64,000 bases of DNA from Candidatus Poribacteria bacterium (GTDB lineage Bacteria > Poribacteria > WGA-4E > JAJDTR01). A program made the translations under genes and the position numbers. Positions 50,434 through 59,284 of this stretch are shown here, in pieces. Positions within the stretch are counted from its first letter, which is position 1; the number at the start of each line of letters is the position of its first letter. The stretch lies in the NCBI GenBank assembly GCA_028820655.1, contig JAPPIK010000048.1, forward strand, positions 40,959-104,958, in the 5' to 3' direction. The notes under the pieces are model-generated. The model saw nothing but the letters and a program-made list of their open reading frames with translations. It searched no databases and was not told the origin of the DNA.

Positions 50434-51045
50434 TCAGTGAATCAATTGGATCCCCTTTCTATTCAAGATTTGACGGAGTTCACCGGCACAGCGAAAAATC
50501 CAAATCTTCACCGTGCCTTCTTTACGCTGGAGAATGTGTGAAATTTCGGCGATGCTACATCCTTCTATATGACGTAAAACCCAAGCAAGACGGTGGTTCG
50601 GCTTTGTCACCAGTTGCAGTGCCTGTTCCACGATTTCCTGAACTTCCTGAGATTCAAGTTGCTTGTCAGGAGTTGGTTTACTGTCTTCGTATTCACTAAG
50701 TGGCACTTCGGCCTCGTCCTCCATGCTTAGAAGTGATTCGCGAATTCTTTCTTTCTTCCGTATTGCGTCAATAATGGTATTCTTCGCAACAACGTTTAGC
50801 CATGATTGAAAACTCCCCTGATTGGTATCCCACTTTTCAATCTTTTGCCAGACTTTGACAAAGATATCTAGGCTTATCTCTTCACTGTCTTGGTGGTTAC
50901 CCAGCATACGGTAAGTTTTGCTATAAACCCAGTTGTAGTGCTTATCAAAAAGAGCCCGAAATGCCGCCTCGTCATGGCTCTTTGTAAGCCTGGCCAGGTC
51001 AGTATCTTCCTGAGCTGAGGGGTCGTCAATCATCCGGTGCTCCAA
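50434..51045 (-). CDS. RNA polymerase sigma factor, ECF (sigma-70) family
   Basis: A 203-residue ECF sigma factor. Region 2: DEAAFRALFDKHYNWVYSKTYRMLGNHQDSEEISLDIFVKVWQKIEKWDTNQGSFQSWLNVVAKNTIIDAIRKKERI, binding the -10 element. Region 4: VEQALQLVTKPNHRLAWVLRHIEGCSIAEISHILQRKEGTVKIWIFRCAGELRQIL, with a helix-turn-helix. The start is TTG at 51045, since AAAGGAGGA lies 9 nt upstream; an ATG four codons in is too far from it. The neighbouring FHA protein suggests phospho-dependent control, in place of a membrane anti-sigma factor, as in other FHA-associated systems. Target promoters cannot be named from this window. Confidence 0.9.
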   Translation of the reverse strand: MEHRMIDDPSAQEDTDLARLTKSHDEAAFRALFDKHYNWVYSKTYRMLGNHQDSEEISLDIFVKVWQKIEKWDTNQGSFQSWLNVVAKNTIIDAIRKKERIRESLLSMEDEAEVPLSEYEDSKPTPDKQLESQEVQEIVEQALQLVTKPNHRLAWVLRHIEGCSIAEISHILQRKEGTVKIWIFRCAGELRQILNRKGIQLIH

Positions 51046-51470
51046 AATTCGTGTCCTCCTTTGCCTCGAGCACTTCAGACCCTGTTGCTACAACTCTCAA
51101 CGCTTGCAAAGGACACGCGTTTCAAAAATCAAAAGGATATCGCGGTTGTGAATCTCGCGGTTAAGACTATGGAACGAATAGACAATACCGTCGCAATTCC
51201 ACAGGTGCCCGAATTATATCATCTGAATCCCTAAAATACCATATTTACTTTTCTGTTTCAATTTGATAATAACATGCATTGATTGGGCTGCTGCGTAGCG
51301 GCTTTTACAATTGGCATGACTTGTCGTAGTTCAATGATATCTACACGATCGCGATATTAGGTGCTCACGCGTTACCATAAATTGTTGCGGCAACATGCTG
51401 GCTGTGTTATAATTAGCCCATCAATCAACAGTCGCGGCCGTACGGTGCGGATAGCTAGGAGAAACGGAAA
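51046..51470. other. Intergenic region between divergent genes
   Basis: A 425-bp gap between the sigma factor (minus) and the ferredoxin fusion (plus). It holds the AAAGGAGGA ribosome-binding site of the sigma gene at its left end and the plus-strand promoter at 51385-51413. Nothing coding is apparent between. Confidence 0.5.
51385..51413 (+). promoter_or_regulatory. Sigma-70-type promoter of the ferredoxin fusion gene
   Basis: TTGCGG, 17-nt spacer, TATAAT, with the -10 ending 57 nt before the ATG at 51471. The -35 overlaps a short palindrome, TTGTTGCGGCAACA, that could be an operator. AGGAG lies 11 nt before the start codon. Confidence 0.65.
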
Positions 51471-52709
51471 ATGGCGTATATAATTTGTGAACCCTGCGTT
51501 GATGTTAAAGACACGGCATGTGTTGACGTTTGCCCCGTTGATTGCATTCATACTGTCGATGGCGAAAATCAACTCTACATCAACCCGGACGAGTGCATAG
51601 ATTGTGCCGCATGCGAGCCGGCCTGCCCTGTCAACGCAATTTTCATGCATGACGAGGTCCCGGCTGAGTGGGATTCCTATATTGAAATTAATGAGAAGTT
51701 TTTTGAGACGTTCGTTAAACCCGACGCCGGTGGAGACGCGGCAGGAGGCGCTGATGGTGACGGGAAGAAAACGGAGAAACGACAGGGAATTCCGGAAGAA
51801 TTTGTCCAACTGCCCGATCTGCCGGCTTCGTCAATTCGCCCGATTCTAGGGCTATTCGTGACGCTAACTCAACCGGTGTTGGGCGCATTTTCCGCAAAGT
51901 TCAAGAGTGAACTCGAGGAAATAGTTGGCAATTCGCGAACATTTAGCGCCGCCGTTTCAACTGGAATCAACTGTTTGATCAATTTGACGCTATATCCGGT
52001 TTTACTGTTCCTATTTGCCGTAAAAGGACGCGGTATTGGTCTCTTTTCGGCTGAGAGCAACCTCGCCATCTTTGTTGGTGTTGTATTTGCGGTGGTTGAA
52101 GGGCTTTATCGATTCAAGGATGATTTGGTTTCAACTGAAAGCGAAGAACAGCCTAAATACCGAGCCGCATTTTACGGCTGGATACCGTCGTTCATTGCGC
52201 AAGCGTGTCTTTCGGTATTTAAATCAACAATTGTTTCACAGCCGCGCGCACCGCGTTCAAGTGTGCCTGGAGCTGTTCTAACGGATGGACCAATCTACTC
52301 GGACGATTTGAGAGAACGCTATCGGCGTTACGGAATGGTCAATCAAATTCGGGAAGCCTCGGATTACTACCAAATCGAGATTGAATTTCCACGATGGGTA
52401 CCCGACTCTGTGTATAAGAAACAGTTCGATCTTCCTGACCGGATGCCAGACTACACGTATCAAATCCACTTGGGCGATGACGCATTAACCGTCGAAGCGA
52501 AATTGGAAGACCCAAGATTCTCTCAGGTTCTGGGGCGCGCAAGTTCATTTCCCGACGGATTCAGGAATACCTTCCAAATCGAAGGAAAACCGAACGACTA
52601 TCGTGCAGATCTTCGCGACAAGGTGCTTGAGATAATTGTACCGAAAACTGGAAAAGCCGCTGACCTTTTGATTGAACAACCGGTGCACTACGCCAAACTA
52701 AAAGGATAG
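51471..52709 (+). CDS. Seven-iron-type ferredoxin fused to membrane helices and an Hsp20-like domain
   Basis: A 412-residue protein of unusual architecture. Residues 1-82 match FdxA/Thermus-type 3Fe-4S/4Fe-4S ferredoxins closely (MAYIICEPCVDVKDTACVDVCPVDCIH..., INPDECIDCAACEPACPVNAIF), with Cys at 6, 9, 17, 21, 25, 42, 45, 48 and 52. A Gly/Lys-rich linker follows, then two hydrophobic segments at about 163-184 and 197-211. Residues about 299-393 look like an alpha-crystallin/Hsp20 domain: YYQIEIEFPRWV, YQIHLGDDALTVEAKL, then FRNTFQIEGKPNDYRADLRDKVLEIIVPKTGK, matching the FxRxFxLP...IxAxxxxGVLxIxxPK pattern. Its own promoter and terminator flank it, so it is monocistronic. A membrane-tethered electron carrier with chaperone-like domain is inferred. 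Confidence 0.82.
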   Translation: MAYIICEPCVDVKDTACVDVCPVDCIHTVDGENQLYINPDECIDCAACEPACPVNAIFMHDEVPAEWDSYIEINEKFFETFVKPDAGGDAAGGADGDGKKTEKRQGIPEEFVQLPDLPASSIRPILGLFVTLTQPVLGAFSAKFKSELEEIVGNSRTFSAAVSTGINCLINLTLYPVLLFLFAVKGRGIGLFSAESNLAIFVGVVFAVVEGLYRFKDDLVSTESEEQPKYRAAFYGWIPSFIAQACLSVFKSTIVSQPRAPRSSVPGAVLTDGPIYSDDLRERYRRYGMVNQIREASDYYQIEIEFPRWVPDSVYKKQFDLPDRMPDYTYQIHLGDDALTVEAKLEDPRFSQVLGRASSFPDGFRNTFQIEGKPNDYRADLRDKVLEIIVPKTGKAADLLIEQPVHYAKLKG

Positions 52710-52781
52710 CAATCGCAGCTTACTATAACCCGATGCGGGGCGCAAGTTAGTTAGGATACAACATAATTTTCTCTTTCCTAC

Positions 52782-52826
52782 ATGCGGAATCTAGAGACTT
52801 ACTCTGGATTCCGCATTTTCATTTGA
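52782..52826 (+). terminator. Rho-independent terminator after the ferredoxin fusion gene
   Basis: A 15-bp stem, ATGCGGAATCTAGAG (52782-52796) with CTCTGGATTCCGCAT (52802-52816), has one T-G wobble and a 5-nt loop. It is followed by TTTCATTT. Confidence 0.9.
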
Positions 52827-52850
52827 GTTCACTTTTTCGCATAGAGCCGT

Positions 52851-54215
52851 ATGTTAGACTACAAGACTCTGGTAGATTGGGACCGGAAATATCTTTGGCA
52901 TCCGTTCACGCAAATGAAGGAATGGATGGAGGAATCCCCGGTTATCATTGAACGAGGAGAAGGAATTTACTTAATCGATGTCAACGGCAATCGGTACATT
53001 GATGGGGTTGCGTCAATGTGGACTAACGTCCATGGGCATAACCGGAGAGAAATCAACGATTCTATCACTACACAACTCAACATGATCTCTCACTCTTCAT
53101 TGTTGGGTTATGCTAACGTTCCGGCGATTCAACTTGCGAAACGACTGGTAGAGATTACACCACACGGATTGAACAAGGTGTTTTATTCCGATAATGGCGC
53201 TACTTCGGTCGAGGTCGCATTGAAGATGGCATGCCAATTTTGGCGGCAGAACGGAGAGCCGCGGCGGAAGGTTTTTCTACATCTCGACGCAGCTTATCAC
53301 GGTGATACAGTGGGTGCAATGAGCGTGGGCGGTATCGAGCTATTCCACAAGACATTTGAAAACCTGCTCTTTGAAACCAGAGTTTCGCCCGCGCCTTATG
53401 TTTATCGGTCGGAGACTGGCCAAGATTCAGAATCCGTAAGAGACTCTTGTTTGCACGAAATGGAAAGCATCCTGCAGACGTGCAAAGGCGAAATCGCTGC
53501 GGTTATCATAGAGCCCCTAATCCAAGGAGCGGGCGGCGTGATTGTTTCGCCGAGGGGCTTTCTGAAAGGCGCAGCGGAACTCGCGCGAAAGTATAACGCA
53601 CTTCTCATCTTGGATGAAGTAATGACGGGTTTTGGACGTACGGGAAGAATGTGGGCGTGCGAACACGAGGGAGTTGTACCGGATATCTTATGCACCGCAA
53701 AGGGACTCACAGCCGGATATTTGCCGTTGGCGGCAACCATCACGACTGATGAAGTTTTCGATGCATTCCTCGGCGATTACGGGGATTTCAGGACGTTTTT
53801 TCACGGGCACACTTTTACGGGCAATCAACTGGGGTGTGTTGCCGCGTTGGCAAACATCAATCTCTTCGAGGAAACGAACCTGATTGACCGGATTCAACCT
53901 ACGATTGAACACTTCAAAGATCGGCTCAAGGAATTCTATACCCTCGACCATGTCGGCGATGTTCGCGTATGTGGATTGGCAGCCGGAATAGAACTGGTTA
54001 GGGACAGAGTTTCCAAAGAGGAGTATCCGGCAGCAGATAAGGTGGGCATGAGAGTGTGCAGAGAAGCGTTGCAGCATGGTGCGATACTGCGGCCGCTCAT
54101 AAATGTCATCGTCTTGATGCCTCCGTTACAAATAACCATCACGGAACTCGATCAGCTTCTTGAGATTGTGTATAACGCGATTAAACGAATCACTGAGGAA
54201 CATCTCCGATCATGA
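52851..54215 (+). CDS. bioA: Adenosylmethionine--8-amino-7-oxononanoate aminotransferase
   Basis: PLP-dependent transaminase making 7,8-diaminopelargonate from KAPA, with S-adenosylmethionine as amino donor, in biotin synthesis. Seen in 454 residues: DRKYLWHPFTQMKEW, the BioA-specific N-terminal block; YLIDVNGNRYIDGVASMWTNVHGH; FYSDNGATSVEVALKMACQFW; HLDAAYHGDTVGAMSVGG; IIEPLIQGAGGVIVSPRGFLKG; LLILDEVMTGFGRTGRMWACEHEGVVPDILCTAKGLTAGYLPLAAT, where the Lys of AKG binds PLP; and FFHGHTFTGNQLGCVAALANI. Length is standard. No other bio gene is in the window, so biotin genes are dispersed. Ribosome-binding site is weak. Confidence 0.95.
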   Translation: MLDYKTLVDWDRKYLWHPFTQMKEWMEESPVIIERGEGIYLIDVNGNRYIDGVASMWTNVHGHNRREINDSITTQLNMISHSSLLGYANVPAIQLAKRLVEITPHGLNKVFYSDNGATSVEVALKMACQFWRQNGEPRRKVFLHLDAAYHGDTVGAMSVGGIELFHKTFENLLFETRVSPAPYVYRSETGQDSESVRDSCLHEMESILQTCKGEIAAVIIEPLIQGAGGVIVSPRGFLKGAAELARKYNALLILDEVMTGFGRTGRMWACEHEGVVPDILCTAKGLTAGYLPLAATITTDEVFDAFLGDYGDFRTFFHGHTFTGNQLGCVAALANINLFEETNLIDRIQPTIEHFKDRLKEFYTLDHVGDVRVCGLAAGIELVRDRVSKEEYPAADKVGMRVCREALQHGAILRPLINVIVLMPPLQITITELDQLLEIVYNAIKRITEEHLRS

Positions 54216-54292
54216 TTTCCAAGTTCCGATTGAAGTTGATTAAGATATTCGACTGCACGCTCGTGGGAAGGAATTGGGCCGGCGGTGTGCAA

Positions 54293-56374
54293 TCAATTCG
54301 CGAAGCTTGCGCCGCCCACGGCAACATTCTCCGAAGCATCGGTTACTTGAATTGTTATTGTGTGTGCCCCCGCGGCAAGTGATCTTGTTTGGAGCAACAA
54401 CATCTCCTTTTTCGAATCAAATATGCCGTCCTCGGGAAATATCACCTTCCAGTGTTCATCACCATCAATCTTATACACTGCCTTTTGGATATGACTGGAT
54501 TCGTCCTCGGTCGTACAGGTGATTTTGTAAGTTCCGTCGCCGTTCGCGGTGGCTACGACATCTCCAACTGTTGGTTGGGTGTTGTCAATGTCAAATGGCT
54601 TGCTTATCTCTTCCGAGGATTTTGCCCAAGCCGGAGGATTGCTGAGTTTGTCCGTTGCCTCAATTTTGATGATATAGCGTCCATCGGGCATTGACGTTGT
54701 ATCCCAGTTGTAGCTGGTGGTTGTCAGTTCTTTTTTCAAGAGCCTCCAGTTCTCCTCATCGATCCGCTTGTAGTAAACGGCGAATTGAAGCACATCTTTA
54801 TTCAGGTCTTCTGCCTTCCATTGGACGGTCCGCTGTTTCGATTGATTGCCCGAAGTCTTGGGAGGTCCGCTATCGCGGGGGCGTGGGTTGGGCGGCGCTC
54901 CGGGTTCCTTGGATTCATTTCCCATCTGAATTTCAACCTTTGTGAATCGAGGTTCGATGTTCGCTTGTGCCGATGCCAGAACTACCTTATTGAGCATGGG
55001 AGTCAGTGACGAATCATTGGTTGAAAGTTTCGCGCGCCATTGGATATACCGCGCTGAAGGGCTTGTTATCTGTTCACCGTCCGAGTTAGCCAATTCGCCC
55101 GACCACTCGCTCCAAGTGTTGTCGGGCTTCTTGGTGTTGCCGGACCGCGTTGCGAAAGTAATGGATGCTCCCTCTTTCAGCACCGCCTCCCAGCGCAGTT
55201 TTCCCCACCTAGATATGGCTTGGGTGTTACGCGGTTGAGACTCAATAGTGCCCTCCGTTTTATATTCTGCCGTCAATTCGTATAGTTTTGCGGAGTTTCC
55301 AGTTCCCAACAGCAGTCTGTCTGTATTCGCTGCGCGGTGCATCGCTAGAATCTGACCGGCTTCGCATTTTCCCAACGAAATGGAATCTCCGTCAATGTCA
55401 ACCTTATAGATTTTTCCTTCATCGCCTGTCCCGATCAGCAACTGATCCTCACCCTCAAAAACCATCGATAGTATCAGCGGCGCAGGGGCAGTCCAAATCT
55501 TCGAGACAACGCCATCTTTCCCGATTTGATATATATGAGATTTCTTTTCCTCGGGGGGACCGCCGCCCGATGGGGGCGGGGGCGAGGGACGATTCTGGCT
55601 GCCGGGTTGTGGCGGTGCCGACGTAATTGCCGCCCCGTAAATTTTGCCGTCTTTTCCTGCGATGAGCACGGGCACCTCTTTTTCAGCGGTTTGATGCACA
55701 ACTGAAGCTGTTCCGTCCGTGGAAATTCGGTAGATTATTCCCTTGCCGCCGCTGCCGGCGTACAGCGCGTTTTCGTGGAAAAGCAGACTCCTGATGTTGG
55801 TTTCTTCCGAATCAAAAAACACCGTGGCTTCGCCGGTTGACGTTATCTTGTAGATTTTTCCTGCAGTGCCGGTTGCAGCGTAAAGATTGCCGCTTTCGTC
55901 AAATGTCAATGCCCACACATACTTCTCTTCGGAACTCAGTATTGTGGTCGGTGGGACATTCTCATCGGTAATTTTGTAGATTAACCCATCCGGCCCCGTC
56001 CCGGCGTAGACATGGTCGTTTGCGTCTATAGTTAGACTTAGAATTGAGATTTCGGGAGAATCGTAGAAGAGCGACGGTTGACCATCCGGGGCGATTCGAT
56101 ATATTTTTCCCTGATTTCCCGTTCCGGCATAGACATTCCCTATGGAATCTTCAGCTAGGCTCCAAACGTAGATCTCTTCTTTTAACTCTGCAAATTCACC
56201 GATTTTCCGCGCCAAGAGAACGTCGCCTTCGCTCGTAACCGATACGTCTTTGAGAGTGCCGGCTTCAAAATCCTTCTGGCTGCTCTGCTCCCAGATAGAT
56301 GTGGTTACTGCCGACAGCGGCACGATGCAGAAAAGATAGAGCACAAGATTAGCCAAGAAAAAACGAAAAGACAT
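54293..56374 (-). CDS. Exported beta-propeller protein with Ig/FnIII-like C-terminus
   Basis: A 693-residue secreted protein. Signal peptide MSFRFFLANLVLYLFCIVPLSAV; the ATG at 56374 is chosen because AGGAGG precedes it, and an in-frame start at 56422 is less likely. At least five NHL/Vgb-like blades: YAGTGNQGKIYRIAPDGQPSLFYDS, YAGTGPDGLIYKITDENVPPTTIL, YAATGTAGKIYKITSTGEATVFFDS, YAGSGGKGIIYRISTDGTASVVHQT, and IGTGDEGKIYKVDIDGDSIS. A proline-rich insert (PPPPSGGGPPEEKKSH) interrupts blade 5. The C-terminal third has beta domains: WRAKLSTNDSSLTP, VQWKAEDLNKDVLQFAVYYKRIDEENWRLL and TIQVTDASENVAVGG. It is downstream of the S55 peptidase-like gene, probably in the same transcript. Confidence 0.8.
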   Translation of the reverse strand: MSFRFFLANLVLYLFCIVPLSAVTTSIWEQSSQKDFEAGTLKDVSVTSEGDVLLARKIGEFAELKEEIYVWSLAEDSIGNVYAGTGNQGKIYRIAPDGQPSLFYDSPEISILSLTIDANDHVYAGTGPDGLIYKITDENVPPTTILSSEEKYVWALTFDESGNLYAATGTAGKIYKITSTGEATVFFDSEETNIRSLLFHENALYAGSGGKGIIYRISTDGTASVVHQTAEKEVPVLIAGKDGKIYGAAITSAPPQPGSQNRPSPPPPSGGGPPEEKKSHIYQIGKDGVVSKIWTAPAPLILSMVFEGEDQLLIGTGDEGKIYKVDIDGDSISLGKCEAGQILAMHRAANTDRLLLGTGNSAKLYELTAEYKTEGTIESQPRNTQAISRWGKLRWEAVLKEGASITFATRSGNTKKPDNTWSEWSGELANSDGEQITSPSARYIQWRAKLSTNDSSLTPMLNKVVLASAQANIEPRFTKVEIQMGNESKEPGAPPNPRPRDSGPPKTSGNQSKQRTVQWKAEDLNKDVLQFAVYYKRIDEENWRLLKKELTTTSYNWDTTSMPDGRYIIKIEATDKLSNPPAWAKSSEEISKPFDIDNTQPTVGDVVATANGDGTYKITCTTEDESSHIQKAVYKIDGDEHWKVIFPEDGIFDSKKEMLLLQTRSLAAGAHTITIQVTDASENVAVGGASFAN

Positions 56375-56484
56375 CAAGAATGGGCCTCCTTTAAATCCGT
56401 AATGGAAAATCACGCCGACCAAATCTGTAGCTCATGCGATGAGGGCTAGGCGGATAACAAGATCCGGCACCATGTATTTCATGG

Positions 56485-58338
56485 TTACGGTGCGTTATAG
56501 TCGATGGTCAATCTTACAAATCTGCTGCCGGAAATGACATACGTTGTAGGTATGTTTGCTACCTGTATCGTGGTTCCAAGCGTATTTCCACCCTCGCCAA
56601 CCTGCGTGGCTGTGCTCATTACCGACATTACCGACAACGGCAGGTTAGAAAATTCTTGACCTTTAACGGTCATCCCACGCTCCGTCGTGAAGAGTTCAAT
56701 GATCACATCGCTATTGCTCTCGCCGCGTTGCAGGAGGCTGATAAGTTGGTTGATGTCGGTTGGGCGGTAATTCATTGGTGCCCGAGCCCGTTGAAAACTC
56801 TCATAAGAAGTGGCGCTCGTGGCGAGGAGCGATATTAATCCTTCGGGGGCGTCATAAGGTATGGTGATATGCCCCGTCTGAATTATAGGCGACTCCAAAT
56901 ACGGACGCAGCGTAATCGTAACTTCTATGACCTCGCCCGGACGATAGCGGTCTTTATTGATTCGAAGTGCTTCGATAACCGCGGTTTTGCGTTGGTCTTC
57001 TAGTTTAAGGTTTAGCGTCACCTGCTCAACAGAAACCTTGGCGTAACTGTTTCCGATTAAATCCGACAGAGGAGATAGCGCTTGGAATAATGCAAACCCC
57101 GGCGAAAAACTCGAGGAATAAACATTGTCATGCACAATCTTCCGAGAAGCCAAGTTAGGCTGATCTTTAAGCGTAATCACCGAGTTGACATTAATCGTGT
57201 GGTCTCCCGTGCTCATTTCAACGGAATCCAACAAATTTAACGCACCGAGCATGGTGATTAATGCCGAAAACCCTTGATGACGCATTGCGTCAAATTGCAT
57301 CGGGTATTTTCGTCCATCGGTGGTTTCAATGTTGGCTTTAACCGGAATATAATTGGGCGACGATCCGAGAACTCCCGCTATTGCGGTTTGCCTATCCTGA
57401 ACCATAGTGCCGATTGGTCTTGTCGGACCGGCTACTTTGAAGGATCTTGAAATACTCGGTAGAATAAAGTGCACATAACCCCCGGAAATCGGAAGATTGA
57501 CGTTTCCCTCCCCGAACGCGCTATGTCCGAATCCAATCACTTGGTTGTTTTCGACATATGTCATCGTTCCGTAGCCGAACATCGAAAAATCACCACGTGC
57601 GAATTCGGTACCGATGATCTGTCCCGGTTCGATAGGTGCGTTCTTGACCGGCGAACTGCCTCCGGCCGCCTGTAGTGGATGGAGCCGGTATTTCGCGAGA
57701 ATTGGCGTGAGAAACTCCATCGTTTTGTGACTCATCGCTGAAACAGCGATTGGGACTTCAAGACGGGCAGTGTTTGCGGTTACGGTGGAAAAAGCGGGAG
57801 GAATTCCAGTCAAACCACTCTCATTTGCGAATCCTTCGGTAGAGAATGGCAACATGTCATTTCTTTCTCCTACAACATCAGTCCCGTAGTTGAACAACCT
57901 ACCGCCCCGGTAACCAAGCTTCGGCGTCATTCCTCGATGAGTAACGTCGATCATCGATTCTATGGGAGTGAAACCTGCGATGTTTGAATACTCGCGCTGG
58001 TTGAAGTAGCCAAGGGACAACGCGCCCATGAGCCGGCCGTTGATGTAGCCGGGACTGCCGCTCATTCCGCCGGCAACGCCGGTTCGTTCATAGTTCTCGC
58101 CGCTTCCCTGTACCCATATCACATGCCACTGGGGCGAAAAGTTGTACTCGATACTGACAACCTCAAAGTTGAATTTTTCTGCCTTGGTGTCAGAGAATAC
58201 GGTATAGGCTTCCCCTTTCATACCGGGTTTAACTTCGGAGAGCGGCATGAATTTCGCTAGGTCCCACTTAATTTGCCCATATGATTCCAGCGTCATCAGG
58301 CAAAATGCAATTAACCCAAAAAAACAAACCTTTTTCAA
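56485..58338 (-). CDS. Exported SpoIVB peptidase S55-like domain protein
   Basis: A 617-residue exported protein. Start TTG at 58338, giving MKKVCFFGLIAFCLMTLESYGQ as signal peptide, with AAGGTGG 5 nt upstream; a GTG at 58347 sits too close to it. Residues about 25-230 resemble the S55 domain: LSEVKPGMKGEAYTVFSDTKAEKFNFEVVSIEYN, GVAGGMSGSPGYINGRLMGALSLG (the GMSGSP serine motif), and FTPIESMID. Later FARGDFSMFGYGTMTYVENNQVIGFGHSAFGEG is also seen in S55-like proteins. The remainder is beta-rich with HITIPYDAPEGLISLLATSATS. The gene precedes the propeller protein. It may act in envelope quality control; protease activity is not assured because the full catalytic set is not obvious. Confidence 0.72.
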   Translation of the reverse strand: MKKVCFFGLIAFCLMTLESYGQIKWDLAKFMPLSEVKPGMKGEAYTVFSDTKAEKFNFEVVSIEYNFSPQWHVIWVQGSGENYERTGVAGGMSGSPGYINGRLMGALSLGYFNQREYSNIAGFTPIESMIDVTHRGMTPKLGYRGGRLFNYGTDVVGERNDMLPFSTEGFANESGLTGIPPAFSTVTANTARLEVPIAVSAMSHKTMEFLTPILAKYRLHPLQAAGGSSPVKNAPIEPGQIIGTEFARGDFSMFGYGTMTYVENNQVIGFGHSAFGEGNVNLPISGGYVHFILPSISRSFKVAGPTRPIGTMVQDRQTAIAGVLGSSPNYIPVKANIETTDGRKYPMQFDAMRHQGFSALITMLGALNLLDSVEMSTGDHTINVNSVITLKDQPNLASRKIVHDNVYSSSFSPGFALFQALSPLSDLIGNSYAKVSVEQVTLNLKLEDQRKTAVIEALRINKDRYRPGEVIEVTITLRPYLESPIIQTGHITIPYDAPEGLISLLATSATSYESFQRARAPMNYRPTDINQLISLLQRGESNSDVIIELFTTERGMTVKGQEFSNLPLSVMSVMSTATQVGEGGNTLGTTIQVANIPTTYVISGSRFVRLTIDYNAP

Positions 58339-58603
58339 ATTGTCCACCTTAATTGGAATCGTCGGTCGTTGTGGTTGAAACTGGCCGTCAGATATAGTAA
58401 TGCCCGGCCGTTCGCGAGGACAAATCGTGGTAATAATAACAATAGGATAAATTGAGTGTCAACATCAAAACGGTACGGATTTGGGAAATCGCATCTGGTC
58501 CGTGATAAAAATCTGATTGACGAAAGCGTGGAAATCTCTGCACTGAACAGCATTGAAATATGTGTCGGCAGCACGCATTGATCAGGATATAGTATCCACA
58601 GGG

Positions 58604-59263
58604 TCAAGCGCCTTCTCCCATGTATTCATGTGCCGATGTTCGCTCAGCCATCAGTTTGACGACGATCGATTTTGGGGCGGTCGGACATTCATATTGGCAG
58701 ACGCCGCATCCGACACAACCCGAAGCTATCACTTGGATGCGGTTCTGCGTGTCAAGTCGAATGGCTGTTTCCCCCATTGGACAGCGGTCCACACAGTAGG
58801 TGCATTCAACCTCTTGTGTGCGCAGACAGGTATCGTAGTTCACTTCCGCCAAGCCAATCTGAATTTGATCTGCCGCAAGTGGTTGAAGCGCCCCACTGGG
58901 ACACACTTGCATACAGGCGAGGGAAGTACAGACAACACACGGCTGGGAGTTCGGGTCAATGTAGGGCGTTCCGGAGAGGAGTGGATTGTTGCTTTCGTAA
59001 ACCTGAATAGCTTCGGCGGGACAACTCTCGACGCAATGTCCGCAACGCTGGCAAGTGTCCAGAAACCCCGCCTCCGATAGAGCCCCCGGCGGACGCAGGA
59101 TTGATAGGTCTACTGTTTGATTGGGAGACGAATCTAAAGTGGTGGGAAGATAATCCCCGAATCCCTCGTCCAAGTATCCTGCCACATGATTCATGAGTTT
59201 GCCAACGGCTTGCTTGAAAAAGGCGCGCCTTTCAGACGAGGTTGAATCGTCGGATTTCGTCAT
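58604..59263 (-). CDS. Four-cluster 4Fe-4S ferredoxin, NapG/MauM type
   Basis: A 219-residue electron carrier predicted to bind four 4Fe-4S clusters, by the runs CQRCGHCVESCP, CVVCTSLACMQVCP, CLRTQEVECTYCVDRCP and CVGCGVCQYECP. The pattern and spacing match NapG/MauM-like polyferredoxins. The N-terminus (SSERRAFFKQAVGKLMNH) has an RR but lacks the hydrophobic stretch of a functional Tat signal, so it may stay cytosolic. It is 21 nt downstream of a SufR-like regulator. No nap or mau gene is nearby, so the redox partner is unknown. Confidence 0.85.
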   Translation of the reverse strand: MTKSDDSTSSERRAFFKQAVGKLMNHVAGYLDEGFGDYLPTTLDSSPNQTVDLSILRPPGALSEAGFLDTCQRCGHCVESCPAEAIQVYESNNPLLSGTPYIDPNSQPCVVCTSLACMQVCPSGALQPLAADQIQIGLAEVNYDTCLRTQEVECTYCVDRCPMGETAIRLDTQNRIQVIASGCVGCGVCQYECPTAPKSIVVKLMAERTSAHEYMGEGA

Positions 59264-59284
59264 TCCCGATGTCCCTGCTTAGAC

